From positions 1 through 52,535 of IMG/VR virus record IMGVR_UViG_3300047667_000935: a stretch of 52,535 nt of DNA. The stretch is one strand, 5' to 3'. Within the stretch, counting starts at the first letter, position 1. Each line of letters starts with the position of its first letter. Shown here one piece after another: positions 36,881 to 45,510 of the stretch. This stretch comes from a virus. The notes under the pieces were generated by a model that was given only the letters and a program-made list of their open reading frames with translations, was not told the DNA's origin and did not search any database. A program made the position numbers and the translations under genes.

Positions 36881-38152
36881 GTGTGTGGATTTTATTTTAG
36901 TAACAGACCAATCGTTACAGAATGGACGTTTGATGATGTTAAGCAGCGTGGCGTTGATTACAAAGTATTTGCAAGTGATGATTATTTTGCAATACAATCA
37001 GTGTTACCGTGTGTAAGCGATATTAATTTTAACCTTTATAATACAGATGAATTTCTGTTTTTGTATTCTGGTGAAATTTACAATTACGATAGAAAATATT
37101 CTTCAGACACCGAAATGGTATTTGACGATATAACTAACAATCGGACTATTGATCATTACAATGGCATGTATGCATTTCTGTTATATAACAAACAAACCAA
37201 GCAGCTTGTTTACAAACGAGACAAAACAGGGCAAATACCTTTGTTTATTTATAGCAAAGGCGGCCACGTGATTATATCAACTACTATCAAAAGTATAGTA
37301 AAAACCACTAACACACTGGTTAACAATAACAGTTTAAATTTATGGAAGCAATCCAAGCATTTTATATTTAACGAAACACCGTGGTGTAACATCAACAGCG
37401 TAACTCCGAGCAGCACAGAACCAACCTACGCCGATATGCCTGTGCATGACGTCTTTGCTAGCATAAAAAATGATTACAATTCTAAGCTAGCAAGTGCAAG
37501 TATTAACAGTGGTGGCATAGATAGCGGAATTGTTAGTAAATGGTTTGGCGAGTTTCAAGTTGCTATTAATCATGTAGGCAAAGACTTTGTAAGTAATAAT
37601 TTAGAGTTTGCATATGATATAACTGAAGACGAATGGCGCGACTATGTCGACGAGTTTATCGAAGCTACTTACTTATTTCCGTATACATGGAGTTGGGTAG
37701 GATATTACATAATAGGAAAACGTTTACAAGACAAGGTCAACATTTTGTATACCGGCGAAGGCGCTGATGAAATATTTGGTGGATACCCAGGTTATAAACA
37801 GGGTATTCGAACACCGTATTCCCTGCCATTTGAAATTGACGAGTCGGACTTTTTAATTAACAATAAATTGTGTGATCAAAAGTACTTTATACCAACAGCA
37901 GCAATGGGTGCAAATCTTGCTCTTGGATGTTTTACAATCGAAGCTAGATCCCCGTTTCTAGATAGGAGATTTATGAATAACACAGTAAATCTGTCCAATA
38001 ACGATAAAAAATCTCTTTCGGACTACTATATACTGTTGTATAATCAAACCCCGTATACAAAGCAAGGCTTTGGCGGGTTCCCGGACGAGTATGGAAAGGG
38101 TTCTACTTGGAAAGATGCTTGCTTTCAAAAAATGAAAGATACACAAAAATAA
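36881..38152 (+). CDS. asnB: Asparagine synthetase (glutamine-hydrolysing)-like, 423 aa
   Basis: A GTG start places Cys2 directly after fMet ('MCGFYFSN'), the nucleophile of class II glutamine amidotransferases. 'LYSGEIYNYD' and 'YNGMYAFLLYN' continue the glutaminase domain. The synthetase half has the ATP-pyrophosphatase loop SGGIDS at 210-215 and 'YTGEGADEIFGGYPGY' near 290-304, and 'IEARSPFLDRRF'. The length is below bacterial AsnB (~550), with shortened linkers. It may amidate aspartate or, by analogy with AsnB homologs in surface-sugar clusters, a sugar or amino-acid carboxylate. It is preceded by a 46-codon ORF ending 2 nt upstream, which may couple translation. Confidence 0.85.
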   Translation: MCGFYFSNRPIVTEWTFDDVKQRGVDYKVFASDDYFAIQSVLPCVSDINFNLYNTDEFLFLYSGEIYNYDRKYSSDTEMVFDDITNNRTIDHYNGMYAFLLYNKQTKQLVYKRDKTGQIPLFIYSKGGHVIISTTIKSIVKTTNTLVNNNSLNLWKQSKHFIFNETPWCNINSVTPSSTEPTYADMPVHDVFASIKNDYNSKLASASINSGGIDSGIVSKWFGEFQVAINHVGKDFVSNNLEFAYDITEDEWRDYVDEFIEATYLFPYTWSWVGYYIIGKRLQDKVNILYTGEGADEIFGGYPGYKQGIRTPYSLPFEIDESDFLINNKLCDQKYFIPTAAMGANLALGCFTIEARSPFLDRRFMNNTVNLSNNDKKSLSDYYILLYNQTPYTKQGFGGFPDEYGKGSTWKDACFQKMKDTQK

Positions 38153-38160
38153 CAAATAAC

Positions 38161-38166
38161 AGAGGA
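38161..38166 (+). promoter_or_regulatory. Ribosome-binding site for a TTG start
   Basis: AGAGGA lies 7 nt before TTG 38174. The nearby ATG at 38166 runs into a stop after three codons, so TTG is the likely initiator of the 239-aa protein. Confidence 0.55.
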
Positions 38167-38173
38167 TGGTATT

Positions 38174-38893
38174 TTGACAGTTCATCAAAATTATAAACTA
38201 AAATCATATAAGCACTTTGCAAAAACATGTAACAGGATTGATAAAAGAATCAATGTTACAACTTATATTTTTCAAGGCACGCTAAGAACTATGAATACAG
38301 AGTTTTTTAAAAGAGATCATAATAACGGTATTAATAAGATGCTTTCGTTGGTATTTGCTGATAGCAATGAACTTATTAGCAACCAGCTAGGCCCAACCGC
38401 TACTCGTGATTTAGCAAAGTTAAATATGCTATACACTATTTTAACTGATTTAAAAAGAGGAACAGGAATTAAACATCCGCTGAGTTTAAATTATTTTAAA
38501 AATAAGCAGTGGGGAGCCTTCCCTGGAAATAGCAGGTTGTATTTTGAAAGTTATTATACTCCTGAGGTAACTGCTATGATAACCGATCATACCGGCACTT
38601 TGAAGAAACGCTATCCAAAATTAGAGTTCAAAAGTTTAAAAGATGGTTACTTTGATGTTACGGACTTAACTCTTGGTTTTAGCTCTACAAATAGCGCAGG
38701 ACCCAACAGCCTAATAAAACCATCGGGCATTAAGATTATGGAATTTAAACAACTATACGTAAGCCCTGCCCCTGATCTCAGCAATCCTGCATTTTACAAT
38801 CCGCCGCGCAGTTATAGGTTAGACGGAGATAAATTTTACGTATGCGACGAATTATTTCTTATAAAAAGCAACAACATTTGGGAATTTGCGTGA
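38174..38893 (+). CDS. Hypothetical protein, 239 aa, TTG start
   Basis: TTG 38174 with AGAGGA 7 nt upstream is the best start; the first in-frame ATG is about 40 codons inside and would remove the 'YKHFAKTCNRID' segment shared with the 308-aa protein at 34254. 'WGAFPGNSRLYFESYY' contains the PG-x-(S/H)-R/L core common to both. The C-terminus is Asp/Tyr-rich. No catalytic motif is recognised. It closes the second accessory stretch; about 100 bases without a gene follow (38894-38992), in which I see only an AAGGATAA ribosome-binding region and no convincing promoter. Confidence 0.58.
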   Translation: MTVHQNYKLKSYKHFAKTCNRIDKRINVTTYIFQGTLRTMNTEFFKRDHNNGINKMLSLVFADSNELISNQLGPTATRDLAKLNMLYTILTDLKRGTGIKHPLSLNYFKNKQWGAFPGNSRLYFESYYTPEVTAMITDHTGTLKKRYPKLEFKSLKDGYFDVTDLTLGFSSTNSAGPNSLIKPSGIKIMEFKQLYVSPAPDLSNPAFYNPPRSYRLDGDKFYVCDELFLIKSNNIWEFA

Positions 38894-38992
38894 ATTATTT
38901 AAAAATCATTTAAACGGTTGAACAGTTTATATACACTAAACAGCACTTGTCTATTTTGGCAACTTAACTTTTGAGTAAGGATAACTACTAGT

Positions 38993-40417
38993 ATGATGAA
39001 AAACAATAGCGATAATCCAGTAGTGCCACCATCAGAAACATTTTGCTTATTACCATGGGTCCATCTTAGTACAAGGCCCGACGGTAGTATGCGGGTATGT
39101 TGCACTGCAAATGCTAGTAGCGTCGGCCCTACTAACGACAAAGAGCACGGCGGACAAGTCGGCATTCTAAAGGACGACAAAGGACGACCAAACAATCTTA
39201 ATGTAAGCGACTTCCAGACTGCTTGGAACAGCAACTACATGAAGAATGTTCGCAAGCAGATGCTTGCGGGCGAAAAGCCGCCTAGTTGTTTAAAATGCTT
39301 CAAAGAAGAAGCAGCTGGCCATCGCAGCAAGCGTCAGTGGGAAACTGCCTACTGGAGCAAGCGCGTTGATCTTGACAAAATACTTGCAGATACACAACCA
39401 GATGGCGAAGTGCCTCCGAATCTTGCATACATTGATTTGCGTTTTGGTACCAAGTGTCAACTTGCTTGTGTTATGTGCAGTCCTCATGACAGTAGTGGAT
39501 GGATCAAAGACTATAAATCTATTTTTCCTGACGTGAAAAACGAATCACTTAAAGAGATTATGCAATGGGAAGACAAGGGTAGCACCAACGGCAGCAGCTA
39601 CAACTGGCATAAGCAAAATCCTACATTCTGGAAACAGTTTTACGATCAGATGCCGAGTATGCAGCAGATTTACTTTGCTGGAGGCGAAAGTCTTATTATT
39701 GAGGAACACTATGAAATTCTTGAGTACGCAATTAAAATGGGTTATGCAAAAGACCTTGAACTTCGTTATAACTCAAATGGAGTTGAATGGAGACCTGACC
39801 TATTTGACTTATGGAAAGAATTTAAACTTGTACGTTTTCATTACTCGATAGACAGTATAAAAGAAATGAATGACTACATTCGTTTTCCTAGCAAGTGGTC
39901 TCGTCAAGAAGAAGTGTTCCACATACTCGATAACGAGACAAGTGACAACGTAGAAGTTACTATTGCTTGTGCAGTACAGGCACTTAACATTTATTACATA
40001 CCCGATTTTATACAATGGAAGTTAGAGCAAGGATTTAAAAAGATCAACATGTGGCCATTTGGTGCAGGCGGCATTGGTCAGCATCTTGTATACTGGCCTG
40101 CACATCTAAACGTCAAGAGCTTGCCCGCCGACTTCAAAGCTAAATGTAGAGCAAAGTACGAAGCATGGTATCCATGGTGGGAAAACAATTGGGAATTGGG
40201 TGTGCCGAGGTGGTGTACAGGAAAAGTTGATTACGAACAATGGCGCACTGCTGAATACGGAATCAAACGACTAAACGGCATGTTGCAGTTTATGGAAAGC
40301 GAAGACTGGAGTCAACGCTTGCCAGAAATGCAAGAGTTTCTGAGTCTTTGCGACAAACAGCGCGGTAATAAATTTGCAGAAACATTTCCGGAAATGAAAG
40401 ACATTTTTAAAAAATGA
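38993..40417 (+). CDS. Radical SAM enzyme with N-terminal auxiliary-cluster domain, 474 aa
   Basis: Before the core lies a Cys domain: C18 in 'FCLLPWVHL', C36/C37 in 'MRVCC', C99 and C102 in 'PSCLKCFKEE', with 'HRSKRQW' next. The core motif is C155-x3-C159-x2-C162 ('KCQLACVMC'), then 'IYFAGGESLI' (GGE) and 'LRYNSNGV' (TNG). The auxiliary cysteines thus precede the barrel, the reverse of standard SPASM order. It is the longest of four tandem paralogs and the first behind a 100-nt gap. It likely binds two [4Fe-4S] clusters. Substrate unknown. Confidence 0.84.
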   Translation: MMKNNSDNPVVPPSETFCLLPWVHLSTRPDGSMRVCCTANASSVGPTNDKEHGGQVGILKDDKGRPNNLNVSDFQTAWNSNYMKNVRKQMLAGEKPPSCLKCFKEEAAGHRSKRQWETAYWSKRVDLDKILADTQPDGEVPPNLAYIDLRFGTKCQLACVMCSPHDSSGWIKDYKSIFPDVKNESLKEIMQWEDKGSTNGSSYNWHKQNPTFWKQFYDQMPSMQQIYFAGGESLIIEEHYEILEYAIKMGYAKDLELRYNSNGVEWRPDLFDLWKEFKLVRFHYSIDSIKEMNDYIRFPSKWSRQEEVFHILDNETSDNVEVTIACAVQALNIYYIPDFIQWKLEQGFKKINMWPFGAGGIGQHLVYWPAHLNVKSLPADFKAKCRAKYEAWYPWWENNWELGVPRWCTGKVDYEQWRTAEYGIKRLNGMLQFMESEDWSQRLPEMQEFLSLCDKQRGNKFAETFPEMKDIFKK

Positions 40418-41628
40418 AAAAAATTTCAACTACAACAATTTGTCCAGCAGTGTGGGATCATCTGTGCATTAACACAAACGGAAAGAATAGGTTATGTTGT
40501 AACTCTTATACACAACCCAACGACACGTTTTTAGATAACTTTGACAATCATTGGATTGAATACAGGGATAACATAAAAGAAGAGATGCTCAAAGGCAATA
40601 AACCCAAGGAGTGCAATAGCTGTTGGAAAAAAGAAGAGTTGGGCATAAGTAGTTTAAGACAAGGATTTATACATAAGTACGAACAGCGCGGAGAATGGGA
40701 TAACTTTATTAATAGTGTACACGAGACCAAGCAGTATCCTACGCAGTTAGATCTAAAATTAGGAAACTTTTGTAATTTGAGTTGTAGAATGTGTAGCAGT
40801 TACAGTAGTAGTAAATACGCATCTGAGTTTAAAAAAATAATTAAAGACACTGGCGTCGATTACGGTATTAACGAACACGAAAAAAACTATGTTCAAAATG
40901 ATTGGTATGATACTGAGCAGTTCTTTCAAGAGTTTGCCAACATGGTTGATCACGGTTTGCAAGATATCAAGTTTACTGGTGGCGAACCATTAATTGTTCC
41001 TAACGTAAGTAAGATATTAAATTATTGTTTCGACAACGACAAAGCTAAGGATATGAACTTAACAGTAATTACAAATGCTACAAAAATTAATACATCATGG
41101 ATTGACACCTTTTTAAAATTTATGCACACAAATGTTATTGTTAGCATCGATGGTGTTGAAGACATCTACGAATATATTCGCTATCCTGCAGACTGGAATG
41201 ACGTGTACAATAAGTTGAAGTTACTTTCAGAACACACACAATGGAAACTTACTGGTACACTTACTTTTACATTACAAATTTATAATATGTTACAAGCAGA
41301 GAAGATGATTGAGTTAAAGAGAGAATTAGGATTTAATATTAACGCAATTCCTTTAGATACTCCGAGTTATCTCGATGTCAGGAATGCACCAGCGGCATTA
41401 AAAGAAGATGCGTTAAAAATAGTTAATAAGGTTACTCCTATCGACGAACAAGAGAAATCTTTCTTAACAACTTTTAAAAATACAATAATGCAACCTGCTC
41501 TTGATGATGCAACTTTGCTGCAAGAGAAGTTTGTTGAAATATCTTTATTAAAAGATCCGTACAGAAAACAAGATTTAACTAAGACAGAAATTTGGAAATA
41601 TTATGAAATGCTTTGCAACAACAAATAG
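40414..41628 (+). CDS. Radical SAM enzyme with N-terminal auxiliary-cluster domain, paralog 2, 404 aa
   Basis: Auxiliary cysteines: C10 ('TICPAVWDHLCIN', with C18), C28/C29 ('NRLCC'), C67 and C70 ('KECNSCWKKEE'), then 'ISSLRQGF'. The core motif is C120-x3-C124-x2-C127 ('FCNLSCRMC'), 'KFTGGEPLIVPN' and 'VITNATK'. Its ATG overlaps the previous stop by 4 nt (ATGA). The C-terminal part is AT-rich and less conserved than in paralogs 1 and 4. Probably a two-cluster radical SAM enzyme. Confidence 0.84.
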   Translation: MKKISTTTICPAVWDHLCINTNGKNRLCCNSYTQPNDTFLDNFDNHWIEYRDNIKEEMLKGNKPKECNSCWKKEELGISSLRQGFIHKYEQRGEWDNFINSVHETKQYPTQLDLKLGNFCNLSCRMCSSYSSSKYASEFKKIIKDTGVDYGINEHEKNYVQNDWYDTEQFFQEFANMVDHGLQDIKFTGGEPLIVPNVSKILNYCFDNDKAKDMNLTVITNATKINTSWIDTFLKFMHTNVIVSIDGVEDIYEYIRYPADWNDVYNKLKLLSEHTQWKLTGTLTFTLQIYNMLQAEKMIELKRELGFNINAIPLDTPSYLDVRNAPAALKEDALKIVNKVTPIDEQEKSFLTTFKNTIMQPALDDATLLQEKFVEISLLKDPYRKQDLTKTEIWKYYEMLCNNK

Positions 41629-42682
41629 CATCACTATTGACACACTAGGTGATATTAATCCTTGTTGTAAGTATCGTGGTAGTTATGGAAAATTAGACAC
41701 TTATAAAAATATAAGTGATATAAATTTCGACGACCTGACTAATGAATTAGCACAAGGCCAGTGGCGCCCGGAATGTAAATCGTGCAAGTTCGACGAAGGT
41801 ACCGGCGTGCGAAGTAGACGACAACGCTACGAAACACAATTTACCGATGATGATTTTTTATTAGATCTAAGTTTAGGAAACTTTTGTAATTTAAAATGTA
41901 GAATGTGCAGTCATGATAGCAGCACAAGTTGGTTTAGCGATAGCATTGCTTTAGGAATACCTAAAAAAGACCTAGTTGGCTTTCGGATAAGCAAATCACA
42001 AATTGATTCGTTAATTGCATTTTTGTCTACACTCGATAAGCGTATTGAAATCGAATTAAAAGGCGGTGAGCCATTAATGCATCCTAATTCGGAGTATTTC
42101 TTCCAGCAATTGATGGAGTTGTCAAAAACAAAAACAATCAAAATTAACTGTATTACCAATGGTACATTAGTTCCGGATTGGTTTGCAGATGCTATTGCTA
42201 ATATCGAAGTCGACCTTCAAATAAGCATTGACGGAGTGTACGATACTTACGAATATGTTCGAGGAGACAATACGCAGTCCTGGAATCAATGTTTGGAAAA
42301 AGTAGAACAATTTAGATCATTGCCAAACATAAAATTATCTTACAATTATGTTGTACAGAATACCACAGTTCATCATGTAGTACAATTTGCAAAATTGTTT
42401 AATGAAAGAATAAATTGGATTGTTCTCAACAGTCCGCGCTACATGGCAGTTAACGTTATGCCCGAATCTAGTAAGCAGAATATCATGGATCAGTTAAGTA
42501 CACTCAATGATGATAAAATTAATACTGTTATCAATTTAATGAAGACTCCGGTTGATCCTAAATTGTATGAACAGTTTATAACATACAGTGCTAAATTAGA
42601 CAAACTAAGAAATCAAGATTTAAAAACAGTGCTTCCGCACTTATTAGACAATACTGGAATTAAAATATATGACGCAATCTAA
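41603..42682 (+). CDS. Radical SAM enzyme with N-terminal auxiliary-cluster domain, paralog 3, 359 aa
   Basis: The N-domain is shortened: C3 ('MKCFATTNS'), C21/C22 ('INPCCKY'), C58 and C61 ('PECKSCKFDE'), 'VRSRRQRY'. The core is C95-x3-C99-x2-C102 ('FCNLKCRMC'), then 'ELKGGEPLMHPN' and 'CITNGTLV', 'LQISIDGVYD'. ATG 41603 overlaps the preceding gene by 26 nt, the largest overlap in this array. The first motif lacks the usual 'PW' after the cysteine, so one cluster ligand may differ. Substrate unknown. Confidence 0.84.
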   Translation: MKCFATTNSITIDTLGDINPCCKYRGSYGKLDTYKNISDINFDDLTNELAQGQWRPECKSCKFDEGTGVRSRRQRYETQFTDDDFLLDLSLGNFCNLKCRMCSHDSSTSWFSDSIALGIPKKDLVGFRISKSQIDSLIAFLSTLDKRIEIELKGGEPLMHPNSEYFFQQLMELSKTKTIKINCITNGTLVPDWFADAIANIEVDLQISIDGVYDTYEYVRGDNTQSWNQCLEKVEQFRSLPNIKLSYNYVVQNTTVHHVVQFAKLFNERINWIVLNSPRYMAVNVMPESSKQNIMDQLSTLNDDKINTVINLMKTPVDPKLYEQFITYSAKLDKLRNQDLKTVLPHLLDNTGIKIYDAI

Positions 42683-43832
42683 AACATTTTGTATTCTACC
42701 ATGGATGCATCTTGCAACAACAGCAAGCGGAAACTTGCGAGTATGTTGCAACAGTACTCCGAAAAAAAACGTTATTACCAAAGAAGATGGGTCGCCTTAC
42801 AAATTGCACGAAGACGATTTAGAAGAAGCGTGGAACAGCGAAGTATATACTACCATTCGTAAGCAAATGATCAATGGCGACCGCCCAGAAATGTGTCAAC
42901 GTTGTTTTGGAGAAGAAGACGTCGGCATAAAAAGTACCAGACAAAGCTGGAACAAAAAATGGCAAGAAGATGGTGAATACACAGTTGATGCTCCATTTGA
43001 CATAAAATATGTTGATCTGCGATTAGGTAATTTATGCAACTTGAAATGTCGCATGTGCAATCCATATTCGAGTAACATGTGGGTCAAAGAATGGCATTTG
43101 ATCGACGATGCACTAACTGAAAGCGAATACAAAAGACTTAGTAATATGAATTGGCCCGAAAAAGAAAAGACGTGGGAAAACTTGTTTAGCATTGCACACA
43201 CTGTAGATGAAATATATCTAACAGGCGGCGAACCTACAGTTATTAAAGAACAACAACGATTATTAGATTATTTCATCAACAATGGTACTGCAAAAGATAT
43301 TCGGTTAAAATACAATACTAATTTGGTTAAACTGCCGCCGTGGCTACTTGAACGCTGGACCCACTTTAAGCGAGTTCAACTTAACTGTTCGATAGACGCC
43401 ACTGGCGCATTAGACCATTATATTAGATACCCGAGCAACTGGGACACAATTGTAAAGAACTTTGAAAAAATTAGAGAACTACCTAACGCAGGAATCGAAA
43501 TACATTGTACAGTTCAGATGTATAATATTTTACGATTGCCCGAATTAATCAATTGGGCCGAGCCGTATGGACATAAAATATACTTTAACATTTTAAATCA
43601 TCCAGCTGAGTTAAATATCAGGGTATTGCCAGGCCATTTAAAAGATCAAGCAGCAGCACAGCTACAACCATACTTACATTTAGAAAAAGTGCAAGGTATC
43701 ATTGATTATATGTATGCCGAAGACTGGAATGACAAGTATGATAAATTTTTATCGTATACTTCTGCATTGGATAAAAGTAGAGATGAAAAATTAATTGACA
43801 TTATTCCGGAATTAGTGTATAATAAAGTATGA
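42669..43832 (+). CDS. Radical SAM enzyme with N-terminal auxiliary-cluster domain, paralog 4, 387 aa
   Basis: Auxiliary cysteines: C8 ('FCILPWMHL'), C26/C27 ('LRVCC'), C76 and C79 ('EMCQRCFGEE'), 'IKSTRQSW'. The core is C123-x3-C127-x2-C130 ('LCNLKCRMC'), followed by 'IYLTGGEPTVIKE' and 'LKYNTNLV', 'LNCSIDATG'. It is closest in its N-domain to paralog 1 (474 aa), so these two may share a substrate type. It overlaps both neighbours (14 and 4 nt). Confidence 0.84.
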   Translation: MTQSKTFCILPWMHLATTASGNLRVCCNSTPKKNVITKEDGSPYKLHEDDLEEAWNSEVYTTIRKQMINGDRPEMCQRCFGEEDVGIKSTRQSWNKKWQEDGEYTVDAPFDIKYVDLRLGNLCNLKCRMCNPYSSNMWVKEWHLIDDALTESEYKRLSNMNWPEKEKTWENLFSIAHTVDEIYLTGGEPTVIKEQQRLLDYFINNGTAKDIRLKYNTNLVKLPPWLLERWTHFKRVQLNCSIDATGALDHYIRYPSNWDTIVKNFEKIRELPNAGIEIHCTVQMYNILRLPELINWAEPYGHKIYFNILNHPAELNIRVLPGHLKDQAAAQLQPYLHLEKVQGIIDYMYAEDWNDKYDKFLSYTSALDKSRDEKLIDIIPELVYNKV

Positions 43833-44938
43833 ATCAAGATTTAAAATGGAGCGAGTACGACTTTACAAAGATACCGCTTGACGATATTGTACAAGTAGGA
43901 CAGCGATCCCTTCTTTATAAAGATGTGTTTACAGTTTCTTGGTTACTGGGAAGATTTTGTAATTACAAATGTAGCTACTGTTGGCCATATGCCCGTAGTA
44001 ATACCAAGGATCACCGGCCCACTGATGTTTGTTTGAGCACCATTGACGAAATAAAACGTCAAGCTAGAAAAAACGGATTCAACAGCTTTCACTTCAGCTT
44101 GAGCGGAGGCGAGCCTACGTTCCATCCAGGGTACCTTGCTATGCTCAAACACCTTGCTGCTGACGTCGAGAACACAAATTATACATCCGTACACATGACT
44201 AGTAATTGCAGTCGTACTATGCGGTGGTTTGAGGAGTATGCAGAAATTGCAAAATCCTTCCATCGTGCTAGCATTACTGCAAGTTTGCACACAGAACATC
44301 TAAACACAACAGAAAAGCTGCAAGACTTTGCAGACAAATTGATTTATTGTCAAGAGCACGATATACAAGTTACTATTAACATGGTCATGGTTCCTGAATG
44401 GTTTGACAATGATTGGAACAATGCATTATTCTTCCATAACCAAGGAATTAACGTTACTCTCAAGCCAATGAGTGACCCAACTGCTTCGCGAATTGTAGAC
44501 GGGTACACTGAAGAAATGCTCAAGGCATTGTATAACGGAATGCCTCAACGAGCGTATACAGAAGCCAGGCGTGTTTGGAAAGACCGCCCTACTGCAACCT
44601 TTGAAATGCCAAAGGAAATTATCAGGGCAAACGATGCAAGCGTACCGTCTCATATGCAAATAGAACTAGAAGACAAAGACGGCAAAAAATGGTATATGGA
44701 TCAGGCAGAACGGTTTAATGCATTTAATTTTAATAAGTTTAAAGGATGGAGTTGCAATGCTGGATATCAAGGAATTATTATACGCGAGCCTGATGGAAGT
44801 GTCAAGCGTTCCTATTCTTGTCAAGATGTACCTCTTGGTAATATAGAAACAGGTTTCGAACTGTTTAACAAACCGATGCCTTGTATAACGGATAGTTGTG
44901 TAAGCAGCGCCGATTCAAAGATCCCTAAGAGGAAATAA
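43829..44938 (+). CDS. Radical SAM enzyme with C-terminal Cys region, 369 aa
   Basis: The core is C44-x3-C48-x2-C51 ('FCNYKCSYCWPYARS'), 'FSLSGGEPTFHPG', 'HMTSNCSRTM' and 'ITASLHTEHLN'. Unlike the four genes before it, it has no N-terminal Cys domain; cysteines lie at the C-terminus ('WSCNAGYQG', 'SYSCQDV', 'MPCITDSC'), the standard SPASM-like order. 'IRADGSV'-type text appears as 'REPDGSVKRSYSCQ'. The cysteine-free relic at 22944 aligns best to this one. It overlaps the preceding gene by 4 nt (ATGA). Confidence 0.84.
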   Translation: MNQDLKWSEYDFTKIPLDDIVQVGQRSLLYKDVFTVSWLLGRFCNYKCSYCWPYARSNTKDHRPTDVCLSTIDEIKRQARKNGFNSFHFSLSGGEPTFHPGYLAMLKHLAADVENTNYTSVHMTSNCSRTMRWFEEYAEIAKSFHRASITASLHTEHLNTTEKLQDFADKLIYCQEHDIQVTINMVMVPEWFDNDWNNALFFHNQGINVTLKPMSDPTASRIVDGYTEEMLKALYNGMPQRAYTEARRVWKDRPTATFEMPKEIIRANDASVPSHMQIELEDKDGKKWYMDQAERFNAFNFNKFKGWSCNAGYQGIIIREPDGSVKRSYSCQDVPLGNIETGFELFNKPMPCITDSCVSSADSKIPKRK

Positions 44939-44947
44939 CGGAAATAG

Positions 44948-45508
44948 ATGAAATATTTTAATAAAATTAACTTGCCAACTTTTTTAAATGCACAAAAAGA
45001 TCTCGACTCTCTTATAGATAATAAAATAATAAAATGGCATCATAAACAAATTTGTTTAAATTGCATAGGCAGTACAGATGATCCGTATCTAGGCACCGGT
45101 AGTCTATACTACGATTGGGATAAAATCGATATTTCTTTGATAAACTCAAAAAATGATGTGCCTGTAAAAGATGTAATATACAACGAAGAAGATTTTACAG
45201 AGTTGTGTACTAAATTTAAAAATACAGTGTTTGAAGAGATGTATCTTTTGTTAAAAACAAATTATAAATTAGGCAGGGTAAGACTTATGAAGAGCATGCC
45301 CAAGACTTGTTTATCATGGCACGTCGATGACAGTAAACGATTACATTATCCAATTATAACAAACGATGGATGTTTTATGATAATTAAGGACGAGACATTA
45401 CATTTAGAATCCAACAATTGGTATCTTACTAATACAACAGTAGAACATACTGCACTAAACGCTTCGTTTTCTCCTAGGGTGCATTTAGTTGCAACAATAT
45501 TGGATTAA
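44948..45508 (+). CDS. Aspartyl/asparaginyl beta-hydroxylase-like 2OG oxygenase, 186 aa
   Basis: 'CLSWHVDDSKRLHYPI' gives H125-x-D127, 'NWYLTNTTVEHTALN' gives the distal H167, and 'PRVHLVATI' a 2-oxoglutarate-binding Arg. This order matches the cupin-like AspH family, which hydroxylates Asp/Asn side chains or free amino acids using Fe(II), O2 and 2-oxoglutarate. The N-terminal 80 residues are not recognised. First gene of the amidinotransferase cassette, 9 nt after the radical SAM array, with a GAGG-type site. Confidence 0.68.
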   Translation: MKYFNKINLPTFLNAQKDLDSLIDNKIIKWHHKQICLNCIGSTDDPYLGTGSLYYDWDKIDISLINSKNDVPVKDVIYNEEDFTELCTKFKNTVFEEMYLLLKTNYKLGRVRLMKSMPKTCLSWHVDDSKRLHYPIITNDGCFMIIKDETLHLESNNWYLTNTTVEHTALNASFSPRVHLVATILD

Positions 45509-45510
45509 CT

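Noticed and set aside
38894-38992. Promoter in the 100-nt gap before the radical SAM array
   Set aside because: TTGAAC (38918) and TTGTCT (38947) have no reasonable -10 box at 16-18 nt, and no late octamer is present.
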